Shown in pieces: positions 1-11,378 of a DNA stretch of 64,000 nucleotides (position 1 is its first letter; each line of letters begins with the position of its first letter). The stretch comes from Hypericum androsaemum. Taxonomy: Eukaryota; Streptophyta; Magnoliopsida; Malpighiales; Hypericaceae. Where the stretch lies: positions 13,388,221 through 13,452,220 of the forward strand of contig OZ023181.1 in NCBI GenBank assembly GCA_963995505.1, written 5' to 3'. The position numbers and the translations under genes were made by a program. The notes beneath the pieces were generated by a model. It was not told the DNA's origin. It saw nothing but the letters and a program-made list of their open reading frames with translations, and made no database searches.

Positions 1-21
1 TCTTTCATTTTCTTGCCTTTT

Positions 22-3000
22 CACATCTTTTCCTTGCCTTTTATTGCCTTATCTTGCCTTTTCCTTGCCTTTTCTTACCTTTTCTTACCATTTCCTCGCC
101 TTTTCATGCCTATTCCATGCCTTTTCTTGCCATTTCCTTGCCTTATCCCTACCTTTTCTTGCCTTTTCTTTCCTTATCTTGCCTTTTCGTGCATTTTCCT
201 TGCCATTTCTTTCCTTTTCTTGCCTTTTCATGCATTTTCTTGCCTTATCTTTCCTTTTCTTGCCTTTACATGCCTTTTCCATGCCTTTTCTTTCCTTTTC
301 GTGCCTTATCATTCCTTATCTTGCCTTTTCTTGCCTTTTCCTTGCACTTTCTTTCCTTTTCTTGCTTTTTCATGCCTTATCTTCCCTTTTCATGCCTTTT
401 CCATGCCTTTTCTTGCCTTTTTGTTGCCTCATCTTACCTTATCTAGCCTTATCTTTCCTTTTCTTGCCTTATCTTGCCTTTTCCTTGCTTTTTCATGCCT
501 TTTCCATGCTTTTTCTTTCCTTATCTTGCCTTTTCTTGCCTTTTCCTTGCCTTTTCCTTGCCTTTTCTTTCCTTTTCTTGCCTTATCTTGCCTTTCCTTG
601 CCTTTTCTTACCTTTTTTTTTATCTTTTCATGCCTTATCTTTCCTTTTCTTTCCTTTTCATGCCTTTTCCATGCCTTTTCTTTCCTATTCTTTCCTTTTC
701 TTTCCTTTTCTTGCCTTCTCTTCCCTTATCTTTCCTTTTCTTGCCTTTTCATGCCTTTTCTATACCTTTTCTTGCATTTCTTTCCTTTTCCTGGCCTTTT
801 CTTGCCTTATCTTGCCTTTTTCGTGCCTTATCTTGCCTTATCTTTCTTTTTCTTGCCTTATCTTGCCTTATCTTGCCTTTTCTTACCTTTTCATGCCTTT
901 TCTAGCCTTTTCTTTCCTTTCCTCGACTTTTCTTTCCTTTTCTTTCCTTTTCTTGCCATTTCTTACCTTTTCTTTCCTTTTCTTTTCTTTTCTTGCCTTT
1001 TCTTGCCTTTTCTTTCCTTTTCTTGCCTTTTCTTATCTTATCTTTCCTTTTCTTTCCTTTTCATGCCTTTTCCATGCCTTATCTTGCCTTTTCTTGCCAT
1101 TTCTTTCCTTTTCTTGCCATATCTTTCCTTACCTTTCCTTATCTTTCCTTTTCTTGCCTTTTCTTGCCTGATCTTGCCGTTTCTTTCCTTGTTTTGCCTA
1201 TTCTTTCCTTTTCTTGCCTTTTCTTACCTTATCTTTCCTTTTCTTGCTTTTTCAATGCCTTATCTTGCCTTTTCTTGCCAATTCTTTCCTTTTCTTGCCT
1301 TTTCTTTCCTTTGCTTGCCTTTTCTTGTCCTTTCTTGCCTTATCTTGCCTTTTCTTTCCTTTGCTTGCTTTTTCTTGTCCTTTCTTGCCAATTCTTTCCT
1401 TTTCTTGCAATTTCCTTGCCTTTTTATGCCTTTTCCAAACCTTTTATTTCCTTATCTTGTCTTTTCCTTGCCTTTTTCTTTTCTTTTCTTGCCTTATCTT
1501 ACTATTTTCCTTGCTATTTTCTTTCCTTTTCATGTATTTTCATGCCTTTTCTTGCATTTTCCTTGCCTCATCTTGCCTTACCTTGCCTATTCTAGCCTCA
1601 TCTTGCCTTTCCTTGCCTTTTCTTGCCTACCTTAGTTTTTTCTTGCCTTTTCTTGCCTTATCTTGCCTTTTTATTTCCTTTTCTTCCCTTTTCTTTCCTT
1701 ATCTTGCCTTTTTTGCCTTATCTTGCCTTATTTTGCCTTTTCCTTGCCTTTTCTTTCTTTTTCCTTGCCTTTTCTTGCCTTTTCATTCCTTTTCCTTGCC
1801 CTTTCTTTCCTTTTCATGCCTTTTCCTTGCCTTTTCTTGACTTTTCTTGCCTTTTCTTTCCTTTTCTTTCCATTTCTTGCCTTATCTGTCTTTATCTTGC
1901 CTTTTCCTTGCCCTTACTTTCCTTTTCTTGCCTTTTCTTGCCTTATCTTTCCTTTTCTTACCTTTTCATGCCTTTTCTTGCCTTTTCTTGCCTTTTCCTA
2001 GCCTTTTCTTAAAGTTTCTTGCCTTATCTTGACTTTTCTTGCCTTTTCCTTGCCATTTCTTTCCTTTTCTTGCCTTTTCGTGCCATTTCTTGCCCTATCT
2101 TTCCTTTTCTTGCCTTTTCATGCCTTTTCTTGCATTTTCCTTGCCTCATCTTGCCTTACCTTGCCTTTTCTAGCCTCATCTTACCTTACCTTGCCTTATC
2201 TTGCCTTTTCCTTGCCTTTTCTTTCCTTTTCTGCCTTTTTTCTTTCCTTTTCCTTGCATTTTCTTGCCTTTTCTTTCCTTTTCTTGCCTTTCTTGCCTTA
2301 TTTTGCCTTTTCTTACATTTTCTTTCCTTTTCATGCCTTTTCCTTGCCTTTTCTTTCCTTAACTTTCCTTTTCTTACCTTTTCCTTGCCTTTTCTTACCT
2401 TTTCTTTCCTTTTCCTTGCCTTTTCTTTCATTTTCTTAACTTTTCATGCCTTATCTTTCCTTTTCTTGCCTTTTCATGCCTTTTCCATGCCTTTTCTTGT
2501 CTTTTCTTGCCTTTTCCTTGCCTTTTCTTACCTTATCTTGCCTTTTCATGCCTTTTCTTTCCTTTTCATGCCTTTTTCTTGCCTTTGGTTACCTTTTCTT
2601 ACCTTTTCTTTCCTTTTCTTGCCTTTTCCTTACTTTTTCTTGCCTTATCTTGCCTTTTCATGCCTTTTCTTTAACTTTTCTTGCCTTTCGTGCCTTTTCC
2701 TTTCCTTTTCCTTGCCTTTTCTTACCTCATCTTTCCTTTTCTTGCCTTTCCTTACCTTTTCTTGCCTTATATTGCCTTATCTTGCCTTTTCTTGCCTTAT
2801 CTTGTCTTTTCCTTGCCTTTTCTTACCTCATCTTTCCTTTTCTTTCCTTTCCTTGCCTTATCTTTCCTTTTTTTGCCTTTTCATTCCTTTTCCTTTCCTT
2901 TTCTTGCGATTTCAATCCTTTTCTTGCCTTTTCTTGACTTTTCTTTCCTTTGCTTGCATTTTCCTTGACTTTTCTTGCCTTTTCTTTCCTTTTCTTGCCT

Positions 3001-5214
3001 TATCTTGCTTTTTCTTGCCTTTTCCTTGCTTTTTCATGCATTTTCCATGCCTTTTCTTTCCTTATCTTGCCTTTTCTTGCCTTTTCCTTGCCTTTTCCTT
3101 TCCTTTTCTTTCCTTTTCTTGCCTTATCTTACCTTTTCTTGCCTCTTCCTTGCCTTTTCTTACCTTTTTTTTTATCTTTTCATGCCTTATCTTTCCTTTT
3201 CATGCCTTTTCCATGCCTTTTCTTCCCTATTCATTCCTTTTCTTTCCTTTTCTTACCTTCTCTTCCCTTATCTTTCCTTTTCTTGCCTTTTCATGCCTTT
3301 TCTATACCTTTTCTTGCCTTTTCTTTCCTTTTCCTGGCCTTTTCTTGCCTTATCTTGCCTTTTTCGTGCGTTATCTTGCCTTATCTTTTTTTTCTTGCCT
3401 TATCTTGCCTTTTCTTACCTTTTCATGCCTTTTCTTGCCTTTTCTTTCCTTTTCTCGCCTTTTCTTTCCTTTTCTTGCCATTTCTTGCCTTTTCTTGCCT
3501 TTTCTTTTCTTTTCTTGCCTTTTCTTGCCTTTTCATTCCTTTTCTTGCCTTTTCTTACCTTATCCTTCCTTTTCTTTCCTTTTCATGCCTTTTCCATGCC
3601 TTATCTTGCCTTTTCTTGCCCTTTCTTGACTTTTCTTGCCTTATATGGCCTTTTCTTTCCTTTTTTGCCTATTCTTTCCTTTTCTTTCCTTTTCTTACCT
3701 TATCTTTCCTTTTCTTTTCTTTTCTTGCTTTTTCCATGACTTATTTTGCCTTTTCTTGCCAATTATTTCCTTTTCTTGCCTTATCTTGCCTTTTCTTTCC
3801 TTATCTTTATTTTTCTTGCCATTTCTTGCAATTTCCTTGCCTTTTTATGCCTTTTCCATGCCTTTTATTTCCTTATCTTGTCTTTTCTTGTCTTTTCCTT
3901 ACCTTTTTCTTTCCTTTTCTTCCCTTGCCTTTTCTTTCCTTATCTTGCCTTTTTATTTACTTTTCTTCCCTTTTCCTCCCTTTTCTTTCCTTATCTTGCC
4001 TTTTTTGCCTTATCTTGCCTTTTCCTTGCCTTTTCATTCTTTTTCCTTACCTTTTCTTTCCTTTTCTTGCCTTTTCATTCCTTTTCCTTGCCCTTTCTTT
4101 CCTTTTCATGCCTTTTTATGCCTTTTCCTTGCCTTTTCTTGACGTTTCTTGCCTTATCTGTCCTTATCTTGCCTTTTCCTTGCCCTTTCTTTCCCTTTCT
4201 TGCCTTATCTTTCCTTTTCTTACATTTTCATGCCTTTTCTTGCCTTTTCCTAGCTTTTTCTTTCTGTTTCTTGCCTTATCTCGACTTTTCTTGCCTTTTC
4301 CTTGCCCTTTCTTTCCTTTTCTTGCCTTTTCGTGCCATTTCTTGCATTATCTTTCCTTTTCTTACCTTTTCATGCATTTTCCATGCCTTTTCTTGCATTT
4401 TCCTTGCCTCATCTTGCCTTACCTTGCCTTTTCTAGCCTCATCTTACCTTACCTTGCCTTTTCTTGCCTTATCTTGCCTTTTATTGCCTTATCTTGCCTT
4501 TTCCTTTCCTTTTCTTTCCTTTTCTTGCCTTTTTTCATTCCTTTTCCTTGCCTTTTCTTGCCTTTTCTTTCCTTTTCTTGCCTTTTCTTGCCTTATTTTG
4601 CCTTTTCTTACATTTTCTTTCCTTTTCATGCCTTTTCTTTCCTTAACTTTCCTTTTCTTACCTTTTCCTTGCATTTTCTTTCCTTTTCTTTCATTTTCCT
4701 TGCCTTTTCTTTCATTTTCTTGTCTTTTCATGGGTTTTCTTGCCTTATATTTCCTTTTCTTGCCTTTTCATGCCTTTTCCATGCCTTTTCTTTCCTTTTA
4801 TTTCCTTTTCTTTCCTTTTCCTTGCCTTTTCTTGCCATTTCTTGCCATTTCTTGCCTTATCTTGCCTTTTCTTCCCTTATCTTGCCTTATCATGCCTGAT
4901 CTTGCCTTATCTTGCCTTATCTTGCCTTTTCTTTCCTTTTCATGCCTTTCCTTGCCTTTTCTTTCCTTTTCTTGCCTTTTCACGCCTTTTCTTTGCATTT
5001 TCTTGCCTTATCTTCCATTTTCTTACAATTTCTTACATTTCCTTGCCTTTTCATGCCTTTTCCATGCCTTTTCTTGCCTTTTCCTTGCCTTATCCCTGCC
5101 TTTTCTTGTCTTTTCTTTCCTTATCTTGCCTTTTCTTGCCTTATCTTGCCTTATCTTGCCTTTTCTTTCTTTTTCATGCCTTTCCTTGCCTTTTCTTTCA
5201 TTTTCTTGCCTTTT
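22..5214 (+). repeat. Higher-order superunit 1 (about 5.2 kb, two halves)
   Basis: This block runs from one CACATC variant (22) to the next (5215). The order of landmarks is CACATC at 22, TTGTTGCCTC near 421, a T run near 613, TTAAAG near 2009, CCTTAACTTT near 2359, CTTTAACTTT followed by CTTTCGTGCC near 2670, a second T run near 3166, CTAGC with CTGTTTC near 4265, and a second CCTTAACTTT near 4643. The T run and CCTTAACTTT recur after about 2.3-2.55 kb, so the superunit looks like two related halves. The CTTTAACTTT landmark is found only in the second half. Boundaries are a convention set by the landmark, not a sequence break. The first 21 bases of the window belong to the preceding superunit. 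Confidence 0.75.
2009..2014 (+). other. TTAAAG landmark variant
   Basis: TTAAAG follows a TTTTCCTAGCC unit. Only four such sites were seen in the window, here and at 7088, 34856 and 49219. At the equivalent place in the other half-units the sequence reads CTTTCTGTTTC. Confidence 0.8.
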
Positions 5215-5753
5215 CACATCTTTTCCTTGCCTTTTATTGCATTATCTTGCCTTTTCCTTGCCTTTTCTTACCTTTTCTTACCATTTCCTTGCCTTTTCAT
5301 GCCTTTTCCATGCCTTTTCTTGCCTTTTTCTTGCCTTATCCCTGCCTTTTCTTGCCTTTTCTTTCCTTATCTTGCCTTTTCATGCATTTTAGTTGCCATT
5401 TCTTTCCTTTTCTTGCCTTTTCATTCATTTTCTTGCCTTATCTTTCCTTTTCTTGCCTTTTCATGCCTTTTCCATGCCTTTTCTTTCCTTTTCGTGCCTT
5501 ATCATTCCTTATCTTGCCTTTTCTTGCCTTTTCCTTGCCCTTTCTTTCCTTTTCTTGCTTTTTCATGCCTTATCTTCCCTTTTCATGCCTTTTCCATGCC
5601 TTTTCTTACCTTTTTGTTGCCTCATCTTACCTTATCTAGCCTTATCTTTCCTTTTCTTGCCTTATCTTGCCTTTTCTTGACTTTTCCTTGCCTTTTCCTT
5701 GCCTTTTCTTTCCTTTTCATGCCTTAACTTGCCTTTCCTTGCCTCTTCTTACC

Positions 5754-5763
5754 TTTTTTTTTT
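5754..5763 (+). other. Ten-base T run, longest of the recurrent T-run landmark
   Basis: A run of 7-10 T between CTTACC and ATCTTTTC recurs about 20 times between 0.6 and 47.8 kb, for example near 613, 3166, 8493, 14264, 17543, 21868, 28690, 32870 and 47780. Its length varies from copy to copy, as expected for a slipping homopolymer. Confidence 0.7.
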
Positions 5764-7087
5764 ATCTTTTCATGACTTATCTTTCCTTTTCTTTCCTTTT
5801 CGTGCCTTTTCCATGCCTTTTCTTTCCTATTCTTTCCTTTTCTTTCCTTTTCTTGCCTTCTCTTCCCTTATCTTTCCTTTTATTGCCTTTTCATGCCTTT
5901 TCTATACCTTTTCTTGCATGTTCTTTCCTTTTCCTGGCCTTTTCTTGCCTTATCTTGCCTTTTTCGTGCCTTATCTTGCCTTGTCTATCTTTTTCTTGCC
6001 TTATCTTACCTTATCTTGCCTTTTCTTATCTTTTCATGCCTTTTCTAGCCTTTTCTTTCCTTTCCTCGACTTTTCTTTCCTTTTCTTTCCTTTTCTTGCC
6101 ATTTCTTACCTTTTCTTTCCTTTTCTTTTCTTTTCTTGCCTTTTCTTGCCTTTTCTTTCCTTTTCTGGCCTTTTCTTACCTTATCTTTCCTTTTCTTTCC
6201 TTTTCATGCCTTTTCCATGCCTTATCTTGCCTTTTCTTGCCATTTCTTTCCTTTTCTTGCCATATCTTTCCTTGCCTTTCCTTATCTTTCCTTTTCTTGC
6301 CTCTTCTTGCCTGATCTTGCCTTTTCTTTCCTTTTTTTGCCTATTCTTTCCTTTTCTTGCCTTTTCTTACCTTATCTTTCCTTTTCTTGCTTTTTCCATG
6401 CCTTATCTTGCCTTTTCTTGCCAATTCTTTCCTTTTCTTGCCTTTTCTTTCCTTTGCTTGCCTTTTCTTGCCCTTTCTTGCCTTATCTTTCTTTTTCTTT
6501 CCTTATCTTTCCTTTTCTTGCTATTTCTTGCAATTTCCTTGCCTTTTTATGCCTTTTCCAAGCCTTTTATTTCCTTATCTTGACTTTTCCTTGCCTTTTT
6601 CTTTTCTTTTCTTGCTTTATCTTGCTGTTTTCCTTGCTTTTTCTTTCCTTTTCATGTATTTGCATGCCTTTTCTTGCCTTTTCCTTGCCTCACCTTGCCT
6701 TACCTTGCCTATTCTAGCCTCATCTTGCCTTTCCTTGCCTTTTCTTGCCTACCTTGGTTTTTCTTGCCTTTTCTTGCCTTATCTTGCCTTTTTATTTCCT
6801 TTTCTTCCCTTTTCTTTCCTTATCTTGCCTTTTTTGCCTTATCTTGCCTTATTTTGCCTTTTCATTCCTTTTCCTCACCCTTTCTTTCCTTTTCATGCCT
6901 TTTCTTTGCCTTTTCTTGACTTTTCTTGCCTTTTCTTTCCTTTTCTTTCCATTTCTTGCCTTATCTGTCCTTATCTTGCCTTTTCCTTGCCCTTACTTTC
7001 CTTTTCTTGCCTTTTCTTGCCTTATCTTTCCTTTTCTTACCTTTTCATGCCTTTTCTTGCCTTTTCTTGCCTTTTCCTAGCCTTTTC

Positions 7088-7093
7088 TTAAAG
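7088..7093 (+). other. TTAAAG landmark variant
   Basis: This site has the same context as the one at 2009, including the preceding CTAGCCTTTTC, and lies 5,079 bp downstream of it. Confidence 0.8.
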
Positions 7094-9117
7094 TTTCTTG
7101 CCTTATCTTGACTTTTCTTGCCTTTTCCTTGCCCTTTCTTTCCATTTATTGCCTTTTCGTGCCATTTCTTGTCTTATCTTTCCTTTTCTGGCCTTTTCAT
7201 GCCTTTTCTTGCATTTTCCTTGCCTCATCTTGCCTTATCTTGCCTTTTCTAGCCTCATCTTACCTTACCTTGCCTTATCTTGCCTTTTCCTTGCCTTTTG
7301 TTGCCTTATCTTGCCTTTTCCTTTCCTTTTCTTTCCTTTTCTGCCTTTTTTCTTGCCTTTTCCTTGCATTTTCTTGCCTTTTCTTTCCTTTACTTTCCTT
7401 TTCTTGCCTTTTCTTGCCTTATTTTGCGTTTTCTTACATTTTCTTTCCTTTTCATGCCTTTTCCTTGCCTTTTCTTTCCTTAACTTTCCTTTTCTTACCT
7501 TTTCCTTGCCTTTTCTTTTCTTTTCTTTCCTTTTCCTTGCCTTTTCTTTCATTTTCTTGTCTTTTCATGCTTTATCTTTCCTTTTCTTGCCTTTTCATGC
7601 CTTTTCCATGCCTTTTCTTGCCTTTTCCTTGCCTATTCTTACCTTATCTTGCCTTTTCATGCCTTTTCTTTCCTTTTCATGCCTTTTCTTGCTTTTTCTT
7701 GCCTTTGGTTACCTTTTCTTACCTTATCTTTCCTTTTTTTGCCTTTTCCTTGCCTTTTCTTGCCTGAGCTTGCCTTTTTCTTGTCTTTTCTTGCCTTTTC
7801 ATGCATTTTCCAAGCCTTTTCTTGCATTTTCTTTCATTTCCTTGCCTTTTCTTGCCTTTTCCTTGCCTTTTCCTGCCTGATCTTGCCTTTTCTTGCCTTG
7901 TCTTTCCTTTTCTTTCCTTTTCTTGCCTTTTCTTTCCTTTTCTTGCCTTTTCCTTACTTTCTCTTGCCTTATCTTGCCTTTTCATGCCTTTTCCTTGCCT
8001 TTTCTTTAACTTTTCTTGCCTTTCGTGCCGTTTCCTTTCCTTTTCTTACCTCATCTTTCCTTTTCTTGCCTTTCCGTTCATTTTCTTGCCTTATATTGCC
8101 TTATCTTGCCTTATCTTGCCTTTTCTTGCCTTATCTTGCCTTTTCCTTGAATTTTCTTACCTCATCTTTCCTTTTCTTTTCTTTCCTTGCCTTATCTTTC
8201 CTTTTCTTGCCTTTTCAATCCTTTTCCTTGCCTTTTCATGCCATTTCAATCCTTTTCTTGCCTTTTCTTAACTTTTCTTTCCTTTGCTTGCCTTTTGCTT
8301 GACTTTTCTTACCTTTTCTAACCTTTTCTTGCCTTATCTTGCCTCTTCTTGCCTTTTCCTTGCTTTTTCATGCCTTTTCCATGCCTTTTCTTTCCTTATC
8401 GTGCCTTTTCTTACCTTTTCCTTGCCTTTTCCTTGCCTTTTCTTTCCTTTTCTTGCCTTATCTTGCCTTTTCTTGCCTCTTCCTTGCGTTTTCTTACCTT
8501 TTTTTATCTTTTCATGCCTTATCTTTCCTTTTCTTTCCTTTTCATGCCTTTTCCATGCCTTTTCTTGCCTATTCTTTCCTTTTCTTTCCTTTTCTTACCT
8601 TCTCTTCCCTTATCTTTCTTTTTCTTGCCTTTTCATGCCTTTTCTATACCTTTTCTTGCCTTTTCTTTCCTTTTCCTGGCCTTTTCTTGCCTTATCTTGC
8701 CTTTTCCGTGCCTTATCTTGCCTTATCATTTTTTTTCTTGCCTTATCTTGCCTTTTCTTACCTTTTCATGCCTTTTCTTGCCTATTCTTTTCTTTTCTCG
8801 CCTTTTCTTTCCTTTTCTTACCATTTCTTGCCTTTTCTTGCCTTTTCTTTTCTTTTCTTGTTTTTCTTGCCTTTTCTTTCCTTTTCATGCCTTTTCCATG
8901 CCTTATCTTGCCATTTCTTTCCTTTTCTTGCCTTATCTTTCCTTACCTTTCCTTATCTTTCCTTTTCTTGCCTTTTCTTGCCTTATCTGGCCTTTTCTTT
9001 CCTTTTTTTGCCTATTCTTGCCTTTTCTTGCCTTTTCTTACCTTATCTTTCCTTTTCTTTTCTTTTCTTGCTTTTTCCATGCCTTATCTTGCCAATTATT
9101 TCCTTTTCTTGCCTTTT

Positions 9118-10660
9118 CCCTACCTTTTCTTGCCTTTTCTTTCCTTTGCTTGCATTTTCTTGCCTTATCTTTCCTTTTCTTTCCTTTTCTTGCTATTTCC
9201 TTGGCCTTTTATGCCTTTTCCATGCCTTTTACTTCCTTATCTTATATTTTCTTGTCTTTTCCTTGCCTTTTTCTTTTCTTTTCTTCCCTTATCTTGCCTT
9301 TTCTTGCTATTTTCCTTGGTTTTTCTTTCCTTTTCATGTATTTTCATGCCTTTTCTTGCCTTTTCCTTGCCTCATCTTGCCTTACATTGCCATTTCTGGC
9401 CTCATCTTGCCTTTCCTTGCCTTTTCTTGCCTATCTTGCCTTTTCTTGCCTTATCTTGCCTTATCTTGCCTTTTTATTTCCTTTTCTTCCCTTTTTCTTT
9501 CCTTATCTTGCCTTTTTTGCCTTATCTTGCCTTATTTTGCCTTTTCCTTACCTTTTCATTCTTTTTCCTTGCCTTTTCTTTCCTTTTCTTGCCTTTTCAT
9601 TCCTTTTCCTTGCCCTTTCTTTCCTTTTCATGCCTTTTCCTGCCTTTTCCTTGCCTTTTCTTGACTTTTCTTGCCTTCTCTTTCCTTTTCTTTCTTTTTC
9701 TTGCCTTATCTATCCTTATCTTGCCTTTTCCTTGCCCTTTCTTTCCTTTTCTTGCCTTTTCTTGCCTTATCTTTCCTTTTCTTACCTTTTCCTGCCTTTT
9801 CTTACCTTTTCTTGCCTTTTCCTAGCCTTTTCTTTCTGTTTCTTGCCTTATCTTGACTTTTCTTGCCTTTTCCTTGCCCTTTCTTTCCTTTTCTTGCCTT
9901 TTCGTGCCATTTCTTGCCTTATCTTTCCTTTTCTTGCCTTTTCCATGCCTTTTCTTTCATTTTCATTGCCTCATCTTGCCTTACCTTGCCTTTTCTAGCC
10001 TCATCTTACCTTACCTTGCCTTATCTTGCCTTTTCCTTGCCTTTTCTTGCCTTATCTTGCCTTTTCCTTTCCTTTTCTTTTCTTTTCTTGCCTTTTCCCT
10101 ACCTTTTCTTGCCTTTTCTTTCCTTTGCATGCCTTTTCTTGCCTTATCTTTCCTTTTCTTTCCTTTTCTTGCAATTTCCTTGCCTTTTTATGCCTTTTCC
10201 ATGCCTTTTATTTCCTTATCTTATATTTTCTTATCTTTTCCTTGCCTTTTTCTTTTCTTTTCTTCCCTTATCTTGCCTTTTCTTGCTATTTTCCTTGCTT
10301 TTTCTTTCCTTTTCATGTATTTTCATGCCTTTTCCTTGCCTCATCTTGCCTTACATTGCCATTTCTGGCCTCATCTTGCCTTTCCTTGCCTTTTCTTGCC
10401 TATCTTGCCTTTTTCTTGCCTTTTCTTGCCTTATCTTGCCTTTTTATTTCCTTTTCTTCCCTTTTCTTTCCTTATCTTGCCTTTTTTGCCTTATCTTGCC
10501 TTATTTTGCCTTTTCCTTGCCTTTTCATTCTTTTTCCTTGCCTTTTCTTTCCTTTTCTTGCCTTTTCATTCCTTTTCCTTGCCCTTTCTTTCCTTTTCAT
10601 GCCTTTTCCTGCCTTTTCCTTGCCTTTTCTTGACTTTTCTTACCTTTTCTTTCCTTTTCT
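9118..10660 (+). repeat. 0.97-kb tandem duplication in superunit 2
   Basis: CCCTACC at 9118 recurs at 10097 (979 bp), and ACATTGCC at 9384 recurs at 10353 (969 bp). The two copies share rare variants such as ACATTGCC before the TTTCTGGCC unit and stay aligned to about 9.66 and 10.63 kb. A related third copy begins at CCCTACC near 15232. Confidence 0.7.
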
Positions 10661-11378
10661 TGCCTTTTCTTGCCTTATCTTGCCTTTCATTACCTTTTCT
10701 AGCCATTTCTTGCCTTTTCTTACCTTTTCATGTCTTTTCTTTCCTTATCTTGCCTTTTCCTTGCCTTTTATTGCCTTATCTTGCCTTTTCCTTTCCTTTT
10801 CTTTCCTTTTCTTTCCTTATTTTGCCTTTTCTTACATTTTCTTTCCTTTTCATGCCTTTTCCTTACCTTTTCTTTCCTTAACTTTCCTTTTCTTACCTTT
10901 TCCTTGCCTTTTCTTTCCTTTTCTTTCATTTTCTTGTCTTTTCATGCCTTTTCTTGCCTTATCTTTCCTTTTCTTGCCATTTCATGCCTTTTCCATACCT
11001 TTTCTTTCCTTTCATTTCCTTTTATTTCCTTTTCCTTGCCTTTTCTTGCCTTATCTTGCCTTTTCTTGCCATATCTTGCCTTTTCTTTCCTTTTCTTGCC
11101 ATTTCTTGCCATTTCTTGCCTTATCTTGCCTTTTCTTGCCTTATCTTGCCTTTTCTTGCCTTCTCTTGCCTTTTCTTTCCTTTTCATGCCTTTCCTTGCC
11201 TTTTCTTTCCTTTTCTTACCTTTTAATGCTTTTTCCGTGCCTTTTCTTGCCTTATCTTCCTTTTTCTTGCAATTTCTTACATTTCCTTACCTTTTCATGC
11301 CTTTTCCATGCCTTTTCTTGCCTTTTCCTTGATTTATCCCTGCCTTCTCTTGTCTTTTCTTTCCTTATCTTACCTTTT

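Larger units (their letters stand above)
5215..11378 (+). repeat. Higher-order superunit 2 (about 6.2 kb)
   Basis: This is a near copy of superunit 1 with the same landmark order: CACATC at 5215, TTGTTGCCTC near 5620, T run at 5754-5763, TTAAAG at 7088, CCTTAACTTT near 7479, CTTTAACTTT near 8005, T run near 8493, CTGTTTC near 9836 and CCTTAACTTT near 10878. The offset from superunit 1 is 5,193 bp at the left landmark, 5,079 bp at TTAAAG and 5,335 bp at CTTTAACTTT, so both copies carry indels. One 42-bp loss lies between 6851 and 6915. The superunit is longer mainly because of a 0.97-kb internal duplication at 9.1-10.65 kb. Confidence 0.75.

Noticed and set aside
85..312. Short minus-strand open frames rich in Lys, Arg, Glu and Gly (here and at many other places)
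   Set aside because: They are the reverse complement of the same decamer (GKKRQEKARK), closed by TAA from TTATC units. There is no start context, composition change or conservation to support a gene.
5754..5763. T runs as transcription terminators
   Set aside because: There is no preceding GC-rich hairpin and no gene upstream. The runs are a recurring length variant of the repeat.
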